The position numbers and the translations under genes are program-made. Of a DNA stretch of 64,000 nt, positions 1 to 7,915 are shown one piece after another; positions within the stretch are counted from its first letter, which is position 1; the number at the start of each line of letters is the position of its first letter. The notes beneath the pieces were generated by a model, which saw nothing but the letters and a program-made list of their open reading frames with translations, had not been told where the DNA came from and searched no databases. Origin of the DNA: an uncultured Bacilli bacterium (GTDB lineage Bacteria; Bacillota_I; Bacilli_A; ML615J-28; CAG-313); NCBI GenBank assembly GCA_934140285.1, contig CAKPBI010000001.1, positions 124,001 to 188,000 on the forward strand, given 5' to 3'.

Positions 1-2
1 AC

Positions 3-494
3 TTAAATACACTACATAATTTTGTTTATATAATGATGAGCTTAACGGATTATATTGGTCTATACTTTGACTATAATACAAGAACTTATGTCGCAACAGA
101 ATCTTTTGTTAAATTCACTAGAAACCATCAAAAAGAATATACATTTAATCAATTCATGGAAATGATGCATCCGGATGATGTAGACCGTTACATTGAAGAA
201 TCATCAACGATTAATAGTATTTCAGTAACTAGACTAAAATATCGTTTATTAATTAACGATGACTACTATTATGTATTAGAAGATTCTATTAACATTAATA
301 AAGATGCTGACTTATTATCAGTAATTAGAATTCTAAATAAAACAGATGAAGCAGTATCTAGAGATGTTCCTCTTTCTAAACAAGAAGTTGAGTCAGTTTT
401 AGACACTTTAAATACTACTGATATTAATACAATGATGACAAAAACCGAAAACATTCTAAATACAGTTATAGGTACTGATGATGAAAAAAATTAA
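3..494 (+). CDS. PAS-domain protein, C-terminal part (5' end outside window)
   Basis: The reading frame is open from the left edge of the window. The first ATG is at 33, but it has no ribosome binding site and no in-frame stop lies upstream, so this is probably the tail of a longer protein. The visible part matches a PAS_3-type fold: a tyrosine-rich first strand, the typical HPDD motif (MMHPDDVDRY, about residues 44-53 from the ATG at 33), then a YRLL..DDYYYVLED strand pair and a closing strand ending near NKTDE. PAS domains sense ligands or redox state and usually sit beside a GGDEF, kinase or regulator domain, which is not visible here. It overlaps ispDF by 17 bases, suggesting translational coupling. 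The PAS assignment rests on motif spacing only. Confidence 0.6.
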   Translation, partial: LNTLHNFVYIMMSLTDYIGLYFDYNTRTYVATESFVKFTRNHQKEYTFNQFMEMMHPDDVDRYIEESSTINSISVTRLKYRLLINDDYYYVLEDSININKDADLLSVIRILNKTDEAVSRDVPLSKQEVESVLDTLNTTDINTMMTKTENILNTVIGTDDEKN

Positions 495-1602
495 CGCAAT
501 CTTGTTAATGGCTGGAAACGGCACAAGAACTAAACTTTTATATAATAAAGCACTTTATGAAATCAATAAAATTCCTTTATTTATGTATTCATTATTAAAA
601 TTCAAAAGGATTAAAGAAATTGATAAAATTTATTTAGTTGTAAAGGAATGTGATTATAATCAAGTCTTAGATATTTTAAAATCTAATAATGAAGATGTAA
701 TATTAGTAAAAGGTGGAAAAACTAGAAGTGAAAGTGTAAAACACGCTTTAATGAAAATAGACAATAGCCATGATATAATTATTCATGATGCTGCCCGCCC
801 CCTCACAAATATTAATGATATAGTTAATTTAATTAATACTACAAATGCTTTAGGAACGCTTTATCATCATGCTGTTGATACGGTTAAAGAAGTATCAAAA
901 AAGGTCACGACATTAAATCGTGATGAGTTATATATGATTTCAACCCCTCAATATTTTAGTAATCAATTAATTTCTTATATTATTAACAATGAAAATGAAT
1001 ATACTGATGAATTACAAATTTTTGAAAAAGATTACAAAATAAATTTTATTGAAGAAACATCATTAAACATCAAAGTTACAACAGAGTTTGATTTAGAATA
1101 TGTTACTTACATCCTTACATCAAAGTTATCCTTAATTGGTCATTCATATGATTTCCATCCGTTTGATGAAAATAAAAAGTTAATTTTGGGTGGTGTAAGA
1201 ATAGATGAACACGTAGGATTAAAAGGACATAGTGATGCTGATGCATTATATCATGCGGTCACAGAGGCTATAATCGGTGCTCTTTCTTTAGGTGATATTG
1301 GCACTCTATTTCCAGATAATGATCCCAAATATAAAGATATGGATTCATCATATTTTTTAGTTGAGGTAATGAATGAAGTGAAAAAAAGAAATCTTTATAT
1401 AAGATCAATTGATTCCATAATGTATGTCGAAAAACCAAATTTAAAAAAGTATAAATATCAAATGGCGCAAAATATAAAAAGACTTACTGATGCTGAATAT
1501 GTTAATGTAAAAGCAACCACGATGGAAAAGTGTGGACTTGTAGGAGAAGAAAAAGGCATTGGTTGTGAGGCTGTTTGTTTAGTTTTACCTAAAAATAATT
1601 GA
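478..1602 (+). CDS. ispDF: Bifunctional IspD/IspF (MEP isoprenoid pathway)
   Basis: One 374-residue protein carries two MEP-pathway enzymes: 2-C-methyl-D-erythritol 4-phosphate cytidylyltransferase (IspD, about residues 1-212) and 2,4-cyclodiphosphate synthase (IspF, about 215-374). The IspD half has a divergent nucleotide-binding loop (LLMAGNGTRT followed by NKALYEI), then GGKTRSESV and DAARPL. The IspF half is canonical, with GHSYDFHPF, GLKGHSDADALYHA, GDIGTLFPD and a C-terminal GLVGEEKGIG. The Asp-x-His and His zinc ligands are present. The start at 478 (ATGATG) overlaps the upstream gene. Fusions of this kind are best known from alpha- and epsilonproteobacteria; Bacillus-type relatives have separate genes. 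The assignment is secure. Confidence 0.93.
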   Translation: MMKKINAILLMAGNGTRTKLLYNKALYEINKIPLFMYSLLKFKRIKEIDKIYLVVKECDYNQVLDILKSNNEDVILVKGGKTRSESVKHALMKIDNSHDIIIHDAARPLTNINDIVNLINTTNALGTLYHHAVDTVKEVSKKVTTLNRDELYMISTPQYFSNQLISYIINNENEYTDELQIFEKDYKINFIEETSLNIKVTTEFDLEYVTYILTSKLSLIGHSYDFHPFDENKKLILGGVRIDEHVGLKGHSDADALYHAVTEAIIGALSLGDIGTLFPDNDPKYKDMDSSYFLVEVMNEVKKRNLYIRSIDSIMYVEKPNLKKYKYQMAQNIKRLTDAEYVNVKATTMEKCGLVGEEKGIGCEAVCLVLPKNN

Positions 1603-1611
1603 TTGTATAAT
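1584..1611 (+). promoter_or_regulatory. Possible sigma-A promoter for the small membrane protein gene
   Basis: TTTACC and TATAAT are separated by 16 bases and overlap the end of ispDF. This lies 46 bases upstream of the ATG at 1658. The fit is moderate. Confidence 0.4.
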
Positions 1612-1657
1612 TAATATTAGGTAATAAAAAGTAAAAAAAGAAAATGTGGTGATTAAA

Positions 1658-1945
1658 ATGAGAACAAAAAAAGAAATTCGTTCTGGTGAAAAGAAAAGAA
1701 AAACACTAGGAATTAGCTTAATTGTAATATCTATAATATTACTTCTAGTTGGATATTTAGTGCTTGAATATAAACCATCATTTATAGTGAATATGGAAGC
1801 AACAAGTATTGCTGTTACTGTCATTGTAAGTGTTATCTGGTTTGTATGTGATTTATTCCTTTTCTTTGCTGGAATACTTATTATCTTTGGATTTAAAATT
1901 AGACATCAAGATTATGATGAAAGAAAATACTCAAGTCGTGTATAA
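1658..1945 (+). CDS. Small two-helix membrane protein, function unknown
   Basis: A 95-residue protein with a very basic N-terminus (RTKKEIRSGEKKRK), two predicted membrane helices (about residues 18-37 and 52-78) and a charged C-terminal tail. The ATG at 1658 is preferred over the GTG codons at 1646 and 1649, because a GGTGATT stretch lies just before it. I recognise no family. The gene is monocistronic or at the end of the ispDF unit and is closed by a strong terminator. Confidence 0.6.
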   Translation: MRTKKEIRSGEKKRKTLGISLIVISIILLLVGYLVLEYKPSFIVNMEATSIAVTVIVSVIWFVCDLFLFFAGILIIFGFKIRHQDYDERKYSSRV

Positions 1946-1947
1946 AG

Positions 1948-1970
1948 GGTAGTTTTAACTACCTTTTTTA
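1948..1970 (+). terminator. Rho-independent terminator
   Basis: The stem GGTAGTT/AACTACC has a 2-base centre and is followed by a run of T. It directly follows the stop codon of the small membrane protein gene. Confidence 0.85.
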
Positions 1971-2057
1971 TTTTAAACAATATTTTTTATCTTTGTTAGT
2001 GTAAAAATAATTACTTTGTAGTATAATAAGAAATTAGAAATAAAAGGGGTGTTATAT

Positions 2058-2321
2058 ATGGAAAATAAAGAAATAGTTAAATTAATTAAACAAACCCTAA
2101 AGAAAATAAGACCATATTTACAAAATGATGGTGGGGATGTTGATTTCATTGATTTTAAAGACGGCATTGTATATGTACGTTTACTTGGAGCATGTATTGG
2201 ATGTTCATCAAGTGATCAAACAATTAAAGATGGTATTGAAGCAATGCTATTAGAAGAAGTTCCGGGTGTAATTGGGGTAGAACAAGTAAATGAGGTAGGT
2301 AATATATATGAAGGTTGGTGA
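2058..2321 (+). CDS. NifU C-terminal-domain (Nfu-like) iron-sulfur carrier
   Basis: An 87-residue single-domain protein of the Nfu type. It carries the diagnostic CxxC (GACIGCSSSDQTIKDGIE, about residues 45-62) that holds a transferable Fe-S cluster between two protomers, and the preceding RPYLQNDGGDVDF segment typical of the family. It is expected to deliver clusters to cytoplasmic apoproteins. The ATG at 2058 sits 8 bases after a GGGG Shine-Dalgarno; an in-frame GTG at 2049 overlaps that site and is rejected. A TATAAT at 2022-2027 could serve as -10. It overlaps the next gene by 14 bases. Confidence 0.88.
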   Translation: MENKEIVKLIKQTLKKIRPYLQNDGGDVDFIDFKDGIVYVRLLGACIGCSSSDQTIKDGIEAMLLEEVPGVIGVEQVNEVGNIYEGW

Positions 2322-2643
2322 TATTGTAATTGGTAAGGTTACCAACGTACTAGGATATGGAGCTTTCGTTAAAGTTGGTGATTACGATGGCTTAGTTCAT
2401 ATATCTGAGTTTTCTGATGGCTTTGTTCGTCGCATAAATGACTTCGTAAATGTTGGTGATGAGGTGCGACTACGTGTATTAGAAATTGATGAAGAACATA
2501 AGCAACTAAAACTAAGTTATAAACAACTTCATAAAACAAGAGGAGTTAAGTGTAATGTCCCAACCTATGAAATAGGATTTAAGCCATTAGATGAAAACTT
2601 ACAAACTTGGATTGATGAATATAAAGGCGATCACAATGAGTAA
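2308..2643 (+). CDS. S1-domain RNA-binding protein (YugI/CvfD-like)
   Basis: A 111-residue protein made almost entirely of one S1 RNA-binding domain: VGDIVIGKVTNVLGYGAFVK, then DGLVHISE, then VGDEVRLRVLEID and QLKLSYKQ. Short single-S1 proteins of this type in Bacillota (YugI, or general stress protein 13, and CvfD) bind ribosomes or act post-transcriptionally. The tail after residue 75 has no clear domain. The start lies inside the nfu gene and the end overlaps the following lipoprotein gene by 8 bases, so all three are probably translated as a coupled unit. Confidence 0.82.
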   Translation: MKVGDIVIGKVTNVLGYGAFVKVGDYDGLVHISEFSDGFVRRINDFVNVGDEVRLRVLEIDEEHKQLKLSYKQLHKTRGVKCNVPTYEIGFKPLDENLQTWIDEYKGDHNE

Positions 2644-3163
2644 AATTCTTGTTGTTTTGTTAATTCTTTTCTTGCTTCCACTTACCGCATGTAAAGGAAA
2701 ACAAATAACAAAAGATTATCCCTCACTTCAAGATACCAAAAATATCATTGAATATGTAACAATTGATGAAGTGTTAAACAACTTAGAAAAACTTGATAAA
2801 AAAATAATTGTTTTTGGTTTTAAAAAATGTCCATGGTGTCAATCATGCATTAGACCATTAAATGATGTTGCTGTGGAACTAGGATTTAAAAGTGTATGGT
2901 ATTTAGATATCAAAAATATGAGAGATAATGAAGATGATGTAAATCATAAAAAATACTTACAATTGTTTAACTTAATAAAAGACAACATAGGTAATCCTGA
3001 AAAAATTATTGCACCTACAGTAATAATGGTAAAAAACAATAAAATTACCGGATATCACACGGGTACTGTTGAATCACATGTATTAGAAGATGGTAATTTA
3101 CCTGTTATGACAAAAGAACAAACTAATGAATTAAAGGAAATATATTATCAACTTTTTGAATAA
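2636..3163 (+). CDS. Thioredoxin-like lipoprotein
   Basis: A 175-residue protein with a lipoprotein signal peptide (hydrophobic VVLLILFLLPLTAC, lipobox LTAC, lipidated Cys at about 19) and a thioredoxin-like fold. The active site is FKKCPWCQSC at about residues 65-74, so it has a CPWC redox pair plus a third Cys. A cis-Pro candidate lies in IIAPTVIM. It should be anchored on the outer face of the membrane and act as a thiol oxidase, reductase or bacteriocin-accessory-like protein. The ATG at 2636 puts the signal peptide at the N-terminus; the longer frame from 2591 would bury it. It overlaps the S1 gene by 8 bases. Confidence 0.8.
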   Translation: MSKILVVLLILFLLPLTACKGKQITKDYPSLQDTKNIIEYVTIDEVLNNLEKLDKKIIVFGFKKCPWCQSCIRPLNDVAVELGFKSVWYLDIKNMRDNEDDVNHKKYLQLFNLIKDNIGNPEKIIAPTVIMVKNNKITGYHTGTVESHVLEDGNLPVMTKEQTNELKEIYYQLFE

Positions 3164-3202
3164 ATAGTTTGTTTTAAAAATACAATACCATAGGTGAATA
3201 AT

Positions 3203-3859
3203 ATGAAAAAAACTATTTTTACAATAGTAATAACAATAATTGAATTACTATTTGTCTATGGAACTATTATGCTTTTGGCTAACCAAACTGAGAAAAATAT
3301 AAAATGTGTATACATTGATCCTGGGCATGGTGGATTTGATGGAGGAACATATGTAGGAAGTACAATAGAAAAAGATATCACTTTAAATGTTTCTTGTTAC
3401 ATAGCTTCAATGTTAGAAGGAAGCGGATATAAAGTATATATGACAAGAAATAAAGATGAAGCTTTAGGTACTAATAAACGTGATGATATGCATAAAAGAG
3501 TTAAAATGATAAATGAATCACAAGCAAATTTATATATATCTATTCATGTAAATAGTTTTCCAAATAAAAGTGTATTTGGAAGTCAAGTATTCTATAATGC
3601 TAAAAGTGAAAATAATAAAACTTTCGCCCAAACAATGATGAAAAACATTAAAATTATAGATGAAACAAATAAGAGAACAGAACATGAAATAAAAGACAAA
3701 TATTTAACTGATAATGTAAATATTACAGGTTGTTTGATTGAACTTGGTTTTTTAAGTAATGCTAATGATTTCAAAAAATTAACAAGTGAAGAGTATTTAT
3801 ATGATTTGTCAAGAGTCATCTATCTTGGTATTGTTGAATATTTTGATTACTTAAAATAG
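3203..3859 (+). CDS. N-acetylmuramoyl-L-alanine amidase, CwlD-like
   Basis: A 218-residue Amidase_3-family zinc amidase that cleaves the bond between MurNAc and the stem-peptide L-Ala. One N-terminal membrane helix (about residues 4-26) anchors it outside the cell. Conserved motifs are DPGHGGFDGG (first zinc His), Glu in STIEKDITLN, SIHVNSF (second zinc His) and the catalytic Glu in CLIELGFLSN. Length and architecture match CwlD, the spore-cortex muramic-delta-lactam amidase, rather than large vegetative autolysins. Whether this organism sporulates cannot be told from the window. The ATG at 3203 follows AGGTGA; a GTG at 3194 overlaps that site. Confidence 0.85.
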   Translation: MKKTIFTIVITIIELLFVYGTIMLLANQTEKNIKCVYIDPGHGGFDGGTYVGSTIEKDITLNVSCYIASMLEGSGYKVYMTRNKDEALGTNKRDDMHKRVKMINESQANLYISIHVNSFPNKSVFGSQVFYNAKSENNKTFAQTMMKNIKIIDETNKRTEHEIKDKYLTDNVNITGCLIELGFLSNANDFKKLTSEEYLYDLSRVIYLGIVEYFDYLK

Positions 3860-3874
3860 AAATGAGGTTATACT

Positions 3875-4351
3875 ATGAACCAAATATGTATAAAAATAAA
3901 CAGTCCAGAACAAATGCAAAAATTGGGAGTAGATATAGTTAGTTGTGCATACCCTAATCTAGTAATTGCTTTAGTTGGAGATTTAGGCGCAGGAAAAACT
4001 ACTTTAACCAAAGGCATAGGTCTTGCACTTGGAATAAAAAGAGTAATTAATAGTCCTACCTTTACAATTATGAAGGTTTATGATACAATGCATGCAAACA
4101 TCAAGAAACTATATCACTTAGATGTATACCGCTTAACTAATAGTTCATCGGACTTTGAATTAGAAGAATACTTTTATTTAGATGGTTTAACAGTAATTGA
4201 GTGGGCGCATATTATTGATGATATGCTACCTAACAATACTTGGGAAATTGAAATTAATGATTTAGGTAATAATGAACGTAAAGTAACTATAAAAGCTGAA
4301 GATAATTTGATAAAAAAAATAGAGGAAGAAAAATATGAAATTATTTATTGA
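3875..4351 (+). CDS. tsaE: tRNA t6A biosynthesis ATPase TsaE
   Basis: A 158-residue P-loop ATPase that works with TsaB and TsaD to make threonylcarbamoyl-adenosine (t6A37) in ANN-decoding tRNAs. It has a Walker A GDLGAGKTT (about residues 36-44), the family motif NSPTFTIM, HLDVYRL, and a Walker B-like VIEWAH (about residues 109-114). It is first in the gene order tsaE-tsaB-rimI-tsaD, which is conserved in Bacillota. It overlaps tsaB by 17 bases. Confidence 0.95.
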   Translation: MNQICIKINSPEQMQKLGVDIVSCAYPNLVIALVGDLGAGKTTLTKGIGLALGIKRVINSPTFTIMKVYDTMHANIKKLYHLDVYRLTNSSSDFELEEYFYLDGLTVIEWAHIIDDMLPNNTWEIEINDLGNNERKVTIKAEDNLIKKIEEEKYEIIY

Positions 4352-4919
4352 TAGTGCTACAAATTATTTATATTTAGCAGTGGTTGAAAATGACAAAGCA
4401 TATGCATTTTCTAGAATGGGAAAAAATGATCATTCAGAAACCCTTACAAATTATTTAGATGATTTTTTAAAGTCACATGAAATTAAAGTTGAAGATATAA
4501 CAGAAATCTATGTTGGAAGAGGCCCAGGATCATATACCGGATTAAGAATAGCAGGAACTGTTGGTAAGGTTTTTGCTTTTATAAAGGATCTTCCCTTTTA
4601 TAGTTTCTCATCTTTAGATCTTATAGCATGTAAAGGAATTGATAAACCTGGTAAATATAAAGCTATAATTAGAGCAAAAAAGAATTATAGTTATATTAAA
4701 ACATATGATGTATTAGATGAAATTACAATAGATACAAGCGATACATTTATTTGTGATGATGAACTTTCAAAATATTCAATGTATAAAGATATTACTGTAT
4801 ATGATGGTTTCTTTGATGATGGAGAAAAACTAGCATTAAATATTTTAAAGTATCATTTATATCGTGAGGAAGATAAATATACATATGTACCAAATTATCT
4901 AAGAAGTGAATTATCATGA
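4335..4919 (+). CDS. tsaB: tRNA t6A biosynthesis protein TsaB
   Basis: A 194-residue ASKHA-fold protein, the scaffold partner of TsaD. The hallmark segment GRGPGSYTGLRIAGTVGK is intact at about residues 62-79, and the N-terminus MKLFIDSATNYLYLAV fits the family. It is somewhat shorter than the usual 220-230 residues, with a reduced C-terminal half. It overlaps tsaE by 17 bases and rimI by 4 bases (ATGA). Confidence 0.92.
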   Translation: MKLFIDSATNYLYLAVVENDKAYAFSRMGKNDHSETLTNYLDDFLKSHEIKVEDITEIYVGRGPGSYTGLRIAGTVGKVFAFIKDLPFYSFSSLDLIACKGIDKPGKYKAIIRAKKNYSYIKTYDVLDEITIDTSDTFICDDELSKYSMYKDITVYDGFFDDGEKLALNILKYHLYREEDKYTYVPNYLRSELS

Positions 4920-5347
4920 TTAGACCACTTGAAAAAAAAGATATAAAAAAAGTTGTAGAATTAGAAGAAAAAATATTTGGAGAAACTTTAGGTGAAGAAA
5001 TGCTTCTTAATGAAATTAATAACCCGATGGTTTGGTTTCGCGTAATTGAAGAAAAAAGTGAAATTATCGGATATATAGGGGGATACTTCTACTTAGAAGA
5101 TGGTGAAATTCTCAATTTTTTAATTGATGAAAATCACCAACATCTTGGATTTGGTTCAACTCTTTTTAGTGGTTTATTACAAGAAGCAAAACAAAAAGGT
5201 ATTAAAAGAGTTACTCTTGAGGTAAAAAGTAATAATTATAAAGCTATAAAATTTTATAAAAAATTTAATTTTGAACAAATATCAATTAGAAAGAATTACT
5301 ATAAGGATAAAGAAGATGCTATAGTAATGTTGAAGGAATTAATATGA
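4916..5347 (+). CDS. rimI: GNAT N-acetyltransferase, RimI-like
   Basis: A 143-residue GNAT-fold acetyltransferase. The acetyl-CoA loop is seen as DENHQHLGFGSTL (a variant of Q/RxxGxG/A, about residues 76-88), followed by VTLEVKSNNYKAIKFYKKFNF, the usual RimI end motif (ALxLYxxxGF). RimI acetylates the N-terminus of ribosomal protein S18 and may act on other proteins. Its place between tsaB and tsaD is conserved. It overlaps both neighbours by 4 bases. Confidence 0.88.
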   Translation: MIRPLEKKDIKKVVELEEKIFGETLGEEMLLNEINNPMVWFRVIEEKSEIIGYIGGYFYLEDGEILNFLIDENHQHLGFGSTLFSGLLQEAKQKGIKRVTLEVKSNNYKAIKFYKKFNFEQISIRKNYYKDKEDAIVMLKELI

Positions 5348-6309
5348 TAATACTTGGAATAGAATCAAGCTGTGATGAAACTAGCGTTGCAATAGTTGAA
5401 GATGGTAAGAAAGTATATAGTAATGTAATATATACACAAATTGAAATTCATAAACAATATGGTGGAGTAGTACCTGAGGTAGCCAGCCGCCATCACATTG
5501 AAAAAATTACATTCGTAATAGGTGAAGCTTTGAAAGAAGCTAATATGACATATGAAGATATAGATAAGATTGCGGTAACAGCCGAGCCAGGATTGATAGG
5601 TTCACTAATGGTTGGAATTAATGCAGCTAAAACTATAGGACTTGTGTATCATAAGCCTGTAATAATGGTTAATCATATACATGGTCATATCTATGCAAAT
5701 TATCTTGAATCTGATTTTTCTTTTCCACTTCTTGCATTAGTAGTATCAGGTGGACATACTGAACTTGTCTTAATGAAAAATCATTATCAATTTGAAGTTT
5801 TAGGCGAAACCTTAGATGATGCTGTTGGTGAAGCATACGATAAAGTCGCAAGAGTAGTTGAGGTTGGCTATCCTGGTGGTCCAATCTTAGATAAAATGGC
5901 TGCACAAGGTGAGGCTACTTACCAACTACCTAGAATTAAGTTAAGCAACGATAGTTACGATTTCAGTTTTTCTGGACTAAAATCAGCAGTTATTAATCTC
6001 CACCATAAGGCAATGCAAAAAGGCGAAACTCTTAATTATAATAATTTAGCTGCAAGTTTTCAACAAGCAGTTGTTGATGTGTTAGTTTATAAAACAAAAA
6101 AAGCTACCTTAGAATATAATGTTAAACAAGTAATTATTGCAGGTGGCGTTGCGGCTAATAAAGGATTAAGAAATCGAATGAAAGAAGAAATGGATAATCT
6201 AGGAATAAAACTAACAGTCCCTGCATTTAAATATTGTACGGATAATGCAGCGATGATAGCAGTTGCAGGTTATTTTAAAGATAAAGTTGAAGGCCCATTT
6301 AATTTGTAA
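5344..6309 (+). CDS. tsaD: tRNA N6-threonylcarbamoyltransferase TsaD
   Basis: A 321-residue catalytic subunit of the t6A synthase, transferring threonylcarbamoyl from its AMP ester to A37 of tRNA. It starts ILGIESSCDETSVAIVEDG, has the VPEVASRHHIEKI segment, the metal-binding HIHGHIYAN (His 112 and 116, approximate), VSGGHTEL for nucleotide binding, and IAGGVAANKGLR plus CTDNAAMIA near the C-terminus. The protein ends early (GPFNL), about 15 residues shorter than most. It is the last gene of the operon and is followed by a terminator. Confidence 0.96.
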   Translation: MIILGIESSCDETSVAIVEDGKKVYSNVIYTQIEIHKQYGGVVPEVASRHHIEKITFVIGEALKEANMTYEDIDKIAVTAEPGLIGSLMVGINAAKTIGLVYHKPVIMVNHIHGHIYANYLESDFSFPLLALVVSGGHTELVLMKNHYQFEVLGETLDDAVGEAYDKVARVVEVGYPGGPILDKMAAQGEATYQLPRIKLSNDSYDFSFSGLKSAVINLHHKAMQKGETLNYNNLAASFQQAVVDVLVYKTKKATLEYNVKQVIIAGGVAANKGLRNRMKEEMDNLGIKLTVPAFKYCTDNAAMIAVAGYFKDKVEGPFNL

Positions 6310-6310
6310 A

Positions 6311-6338
6311 AAACTCTAATAAATAGAGTTTTTTTTAT
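6311..6338 (+). terminator. Rho-independent terminator after tsaD
   Basis: Perfect 8-base stem AAACTCTA/TAGAGTTT with a 5-base loop, followed by a T-run. Confidence 0.9.
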
Positions 6339-6366
6339 TTTTCCTTAAAAAACAAAAAAATGTTAT

Positions 6367-6399
6367 TATAATGAAAAAAAAACGTAAATGTGTTATAAT
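6367..6399 (+). promoter_or_regulatory. Promoter region of the oxaloacetate decarboxylase operon
   Basis: Two TATAAT hexamers lie 27 bases apart, at 6367-6372 and 6394-6399. The second carries an extended -10 (TGtTATAAT from 6391). No good -35 is seen for either, so the extended -10 element is the likelier promoter. It leaves an untranslated leader of about 115 bases before oadA. Confidence 0.6.
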
Positions 6400-6440
6400 A
6401 TAAAAAATTTGGTTTTATTTTTTAAAAGAACTGAATTTTT

Positions 6441-6492
6441 ACAATTTATCATAAATTGTCAAAAAAACTTCTAAAACTCTTCATGAAAGAGT
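6441..6492 (+). promoter_or_regulatory. Two inverted repeats in the oad leader
   Basis: A perfect 8+3+8 inverted repeat (ACAATTTA-TCA-TAAATTGT) spans 6441-6459, and a second 6+5+6 repeat (ACTCTT-CATGA-AAGAGT) spans 6476-6492. Both are downstream of the predicted promoter and neither has a terminator T-run. They could be repressor sites or RNA hairpins. They do not resemble the BirA operator found near 12250. Confidence 0.5.
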
Positions 6493-6523
6493 ATAAATAA
6501 TAAAAGAAAAGGTAGGTAAAAAA

Positions 6524-7906
6524 ATGGGCGTAAAAATCGTTGATACTTCATTAAGAGATGGCCATCAATCATTGCTAGCAACCCGTCTTCCTATTTCTGA
6601 CATTTTACCTGTAGCAGAGCAATTAGATAAAGCAGGTTATTATGCATTAGAAGTATGGGGTGGTGCAGTATTTGATGCTTGTATTCGTTTTTTAAATGAA
6701 GATCCATGGGAAAGACTTCGATTAATAAGAAAAGCTTGTCCTAACACAAAACTTCAAATGTTATTTAGAGGTCAAAACATTCTTGGATATCGTCACTATT
6801 CTGACGAATTAGTTGAAAAATTTGTTGAAAAATCATTAAGTAATGGTATTGATATTATTCGTGTATTTGATGCATTAAATGATTTACGTAATTTAAAAAG
6901 TGCAGTAGATGCAACAAAAAAATATCATGGTCATTGCCAAATAGCTCTATCCTATACAACTAGTCCTGTTCATACTATTGATTATTATGTAAGTCTTGCA
7001 AAGGAAGTTGAACAAATGGGTGCTGATTCAATTTGTATTAAGGATATGGCTGGGGTACTACTTCCAAGTGATGCTTATGAATTAGTTACAAGAATTAAAG
7101 CAGAAATTAACATTCCACTTGAATTACATACTCACTGTACTGGTGGTGTTGCTGAGATGACTGTACTAAAAGCAATCGAAGCTGGAATAGATATCGTTGA
7201 TACAGCTCTTTCACCACTAAGCGGTGGAACAAGTCAACCATCTACAGAATCACTAGTGTATGCTTTAAAAGGTACAAAATACGACACTGGCCTTGATATT
7301 GATGCACTTAAAAAAGCGGCTGAAATTCTTACTGTTGCTAAAGATCGTTTCTTGAAGAATGGTGGTTTAAACCCTAAAGCCTTAACAGTTAATCCAAGTA
7401 TTTTAAAATATCAAGTTCCCGGTGGAATGCTTTCAAATTTAATGAGTCAATTAAATGCACAAGGAGCAATGGATCGTTATGAAGAGGTTTTAAGAGAAAT
7501 ACCTCGTGTTCGTAAAGACTTAGGTTATCCACCTCTAGTTACACCAATGTCACAAATGGTAGGTACACAAGCTGTTATGAATGTGATTAGTGGGGAACGC
7601 TATAAAATGTCACCTAAAGAAGTAAAAGAATACTTATTAGGACATTATGGTAAAGCCCCTGCTGCCATCAATGAAGAAGTAAGAAAGAAAATTATTGGTG
7701 ATGAACCAGTTATTACATATCGTCCTGCGGATGATATCAAACCTGAATTTGATACAATGAAACAAAAATATGCTTCTATATGTAAATGTGATGAAGACGT
7801 ATTAACTTGTGCTCTATTTGAAAATGTTGCGGTTAAATTCTTAGAACAACGCAATGCTCCAAAAGAACAAAATGAAGTTGAAGAATTCAACGTATTTATA
7901 GGATAG
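6524..7906 (+). CDS. oadA: Oxaloacetate decarboxylase carboxyltransferase subunit
   Basis: A 460-residue biotin-dependent carboxyltransferase (TIM barrel). It moves the carboxyl group of oxaloacetate to biotin. Motifs: DTSLRDGHQS (residues 7-16, metal-binding Asp), GGAVFDACIRFL, LFRGQN, CIKDMAG with the expected carbamylated Lys at about 173, and HTHCTGG with two metal-binding His. The C-terminal biotinyl domain of classic OadA is absent; it is supplied by the separate 116-residue carrier gene downstream. The same domain also occurs in pyruvate carboxylase and the transcarboxylase 5S subunit, but the oadB neighbour favours a sodium-pumping oxaloacetate decarboxylase. A strong AAGGTAGG ribosome site precedes the ATG. 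Confidence 0.92.
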   Translation: MGVKIVDTSLRDGHQSLLATRLPISDILPVAEQLDKAGYYALEVWGGAVFDACIRFLNEDPWERLRLIRKACPNTKLQMLFRGQNILGYRHYSDELVEKFVEKSLSNGIDIIRVFDALNDLRNLKSAVDATKKYHGHCQIALSYTTSPVHTIDYYVSLAKEVEQMGADSICIKDMAGVLLPSDAYELVTRIKAEINIPLELHTHCTGGVAEMTVLKAIEAGIDIVDTALSPLSGGTSQPSTESLVYALKGTKYDTGLDIDALKKAAEILTVAKDRFLKNGGLNPKALTVNPSILKYQVPGGMLSNLMSQLNAQGAMDRYEEVLREIPRVRKDLGYPPLVTPMSQMVGTQAVMNVISGERYKMSPKEVKEYLLGHYGKAPAAINEEVRKKIIGDEPVITYRPADDIKPEFDTMKQKYASICKCDEDVLTCALFENVAVKFLEQRNAPKEQNEVEEFNVFIG

Positions 7907-7915
7907 GTGAATATT

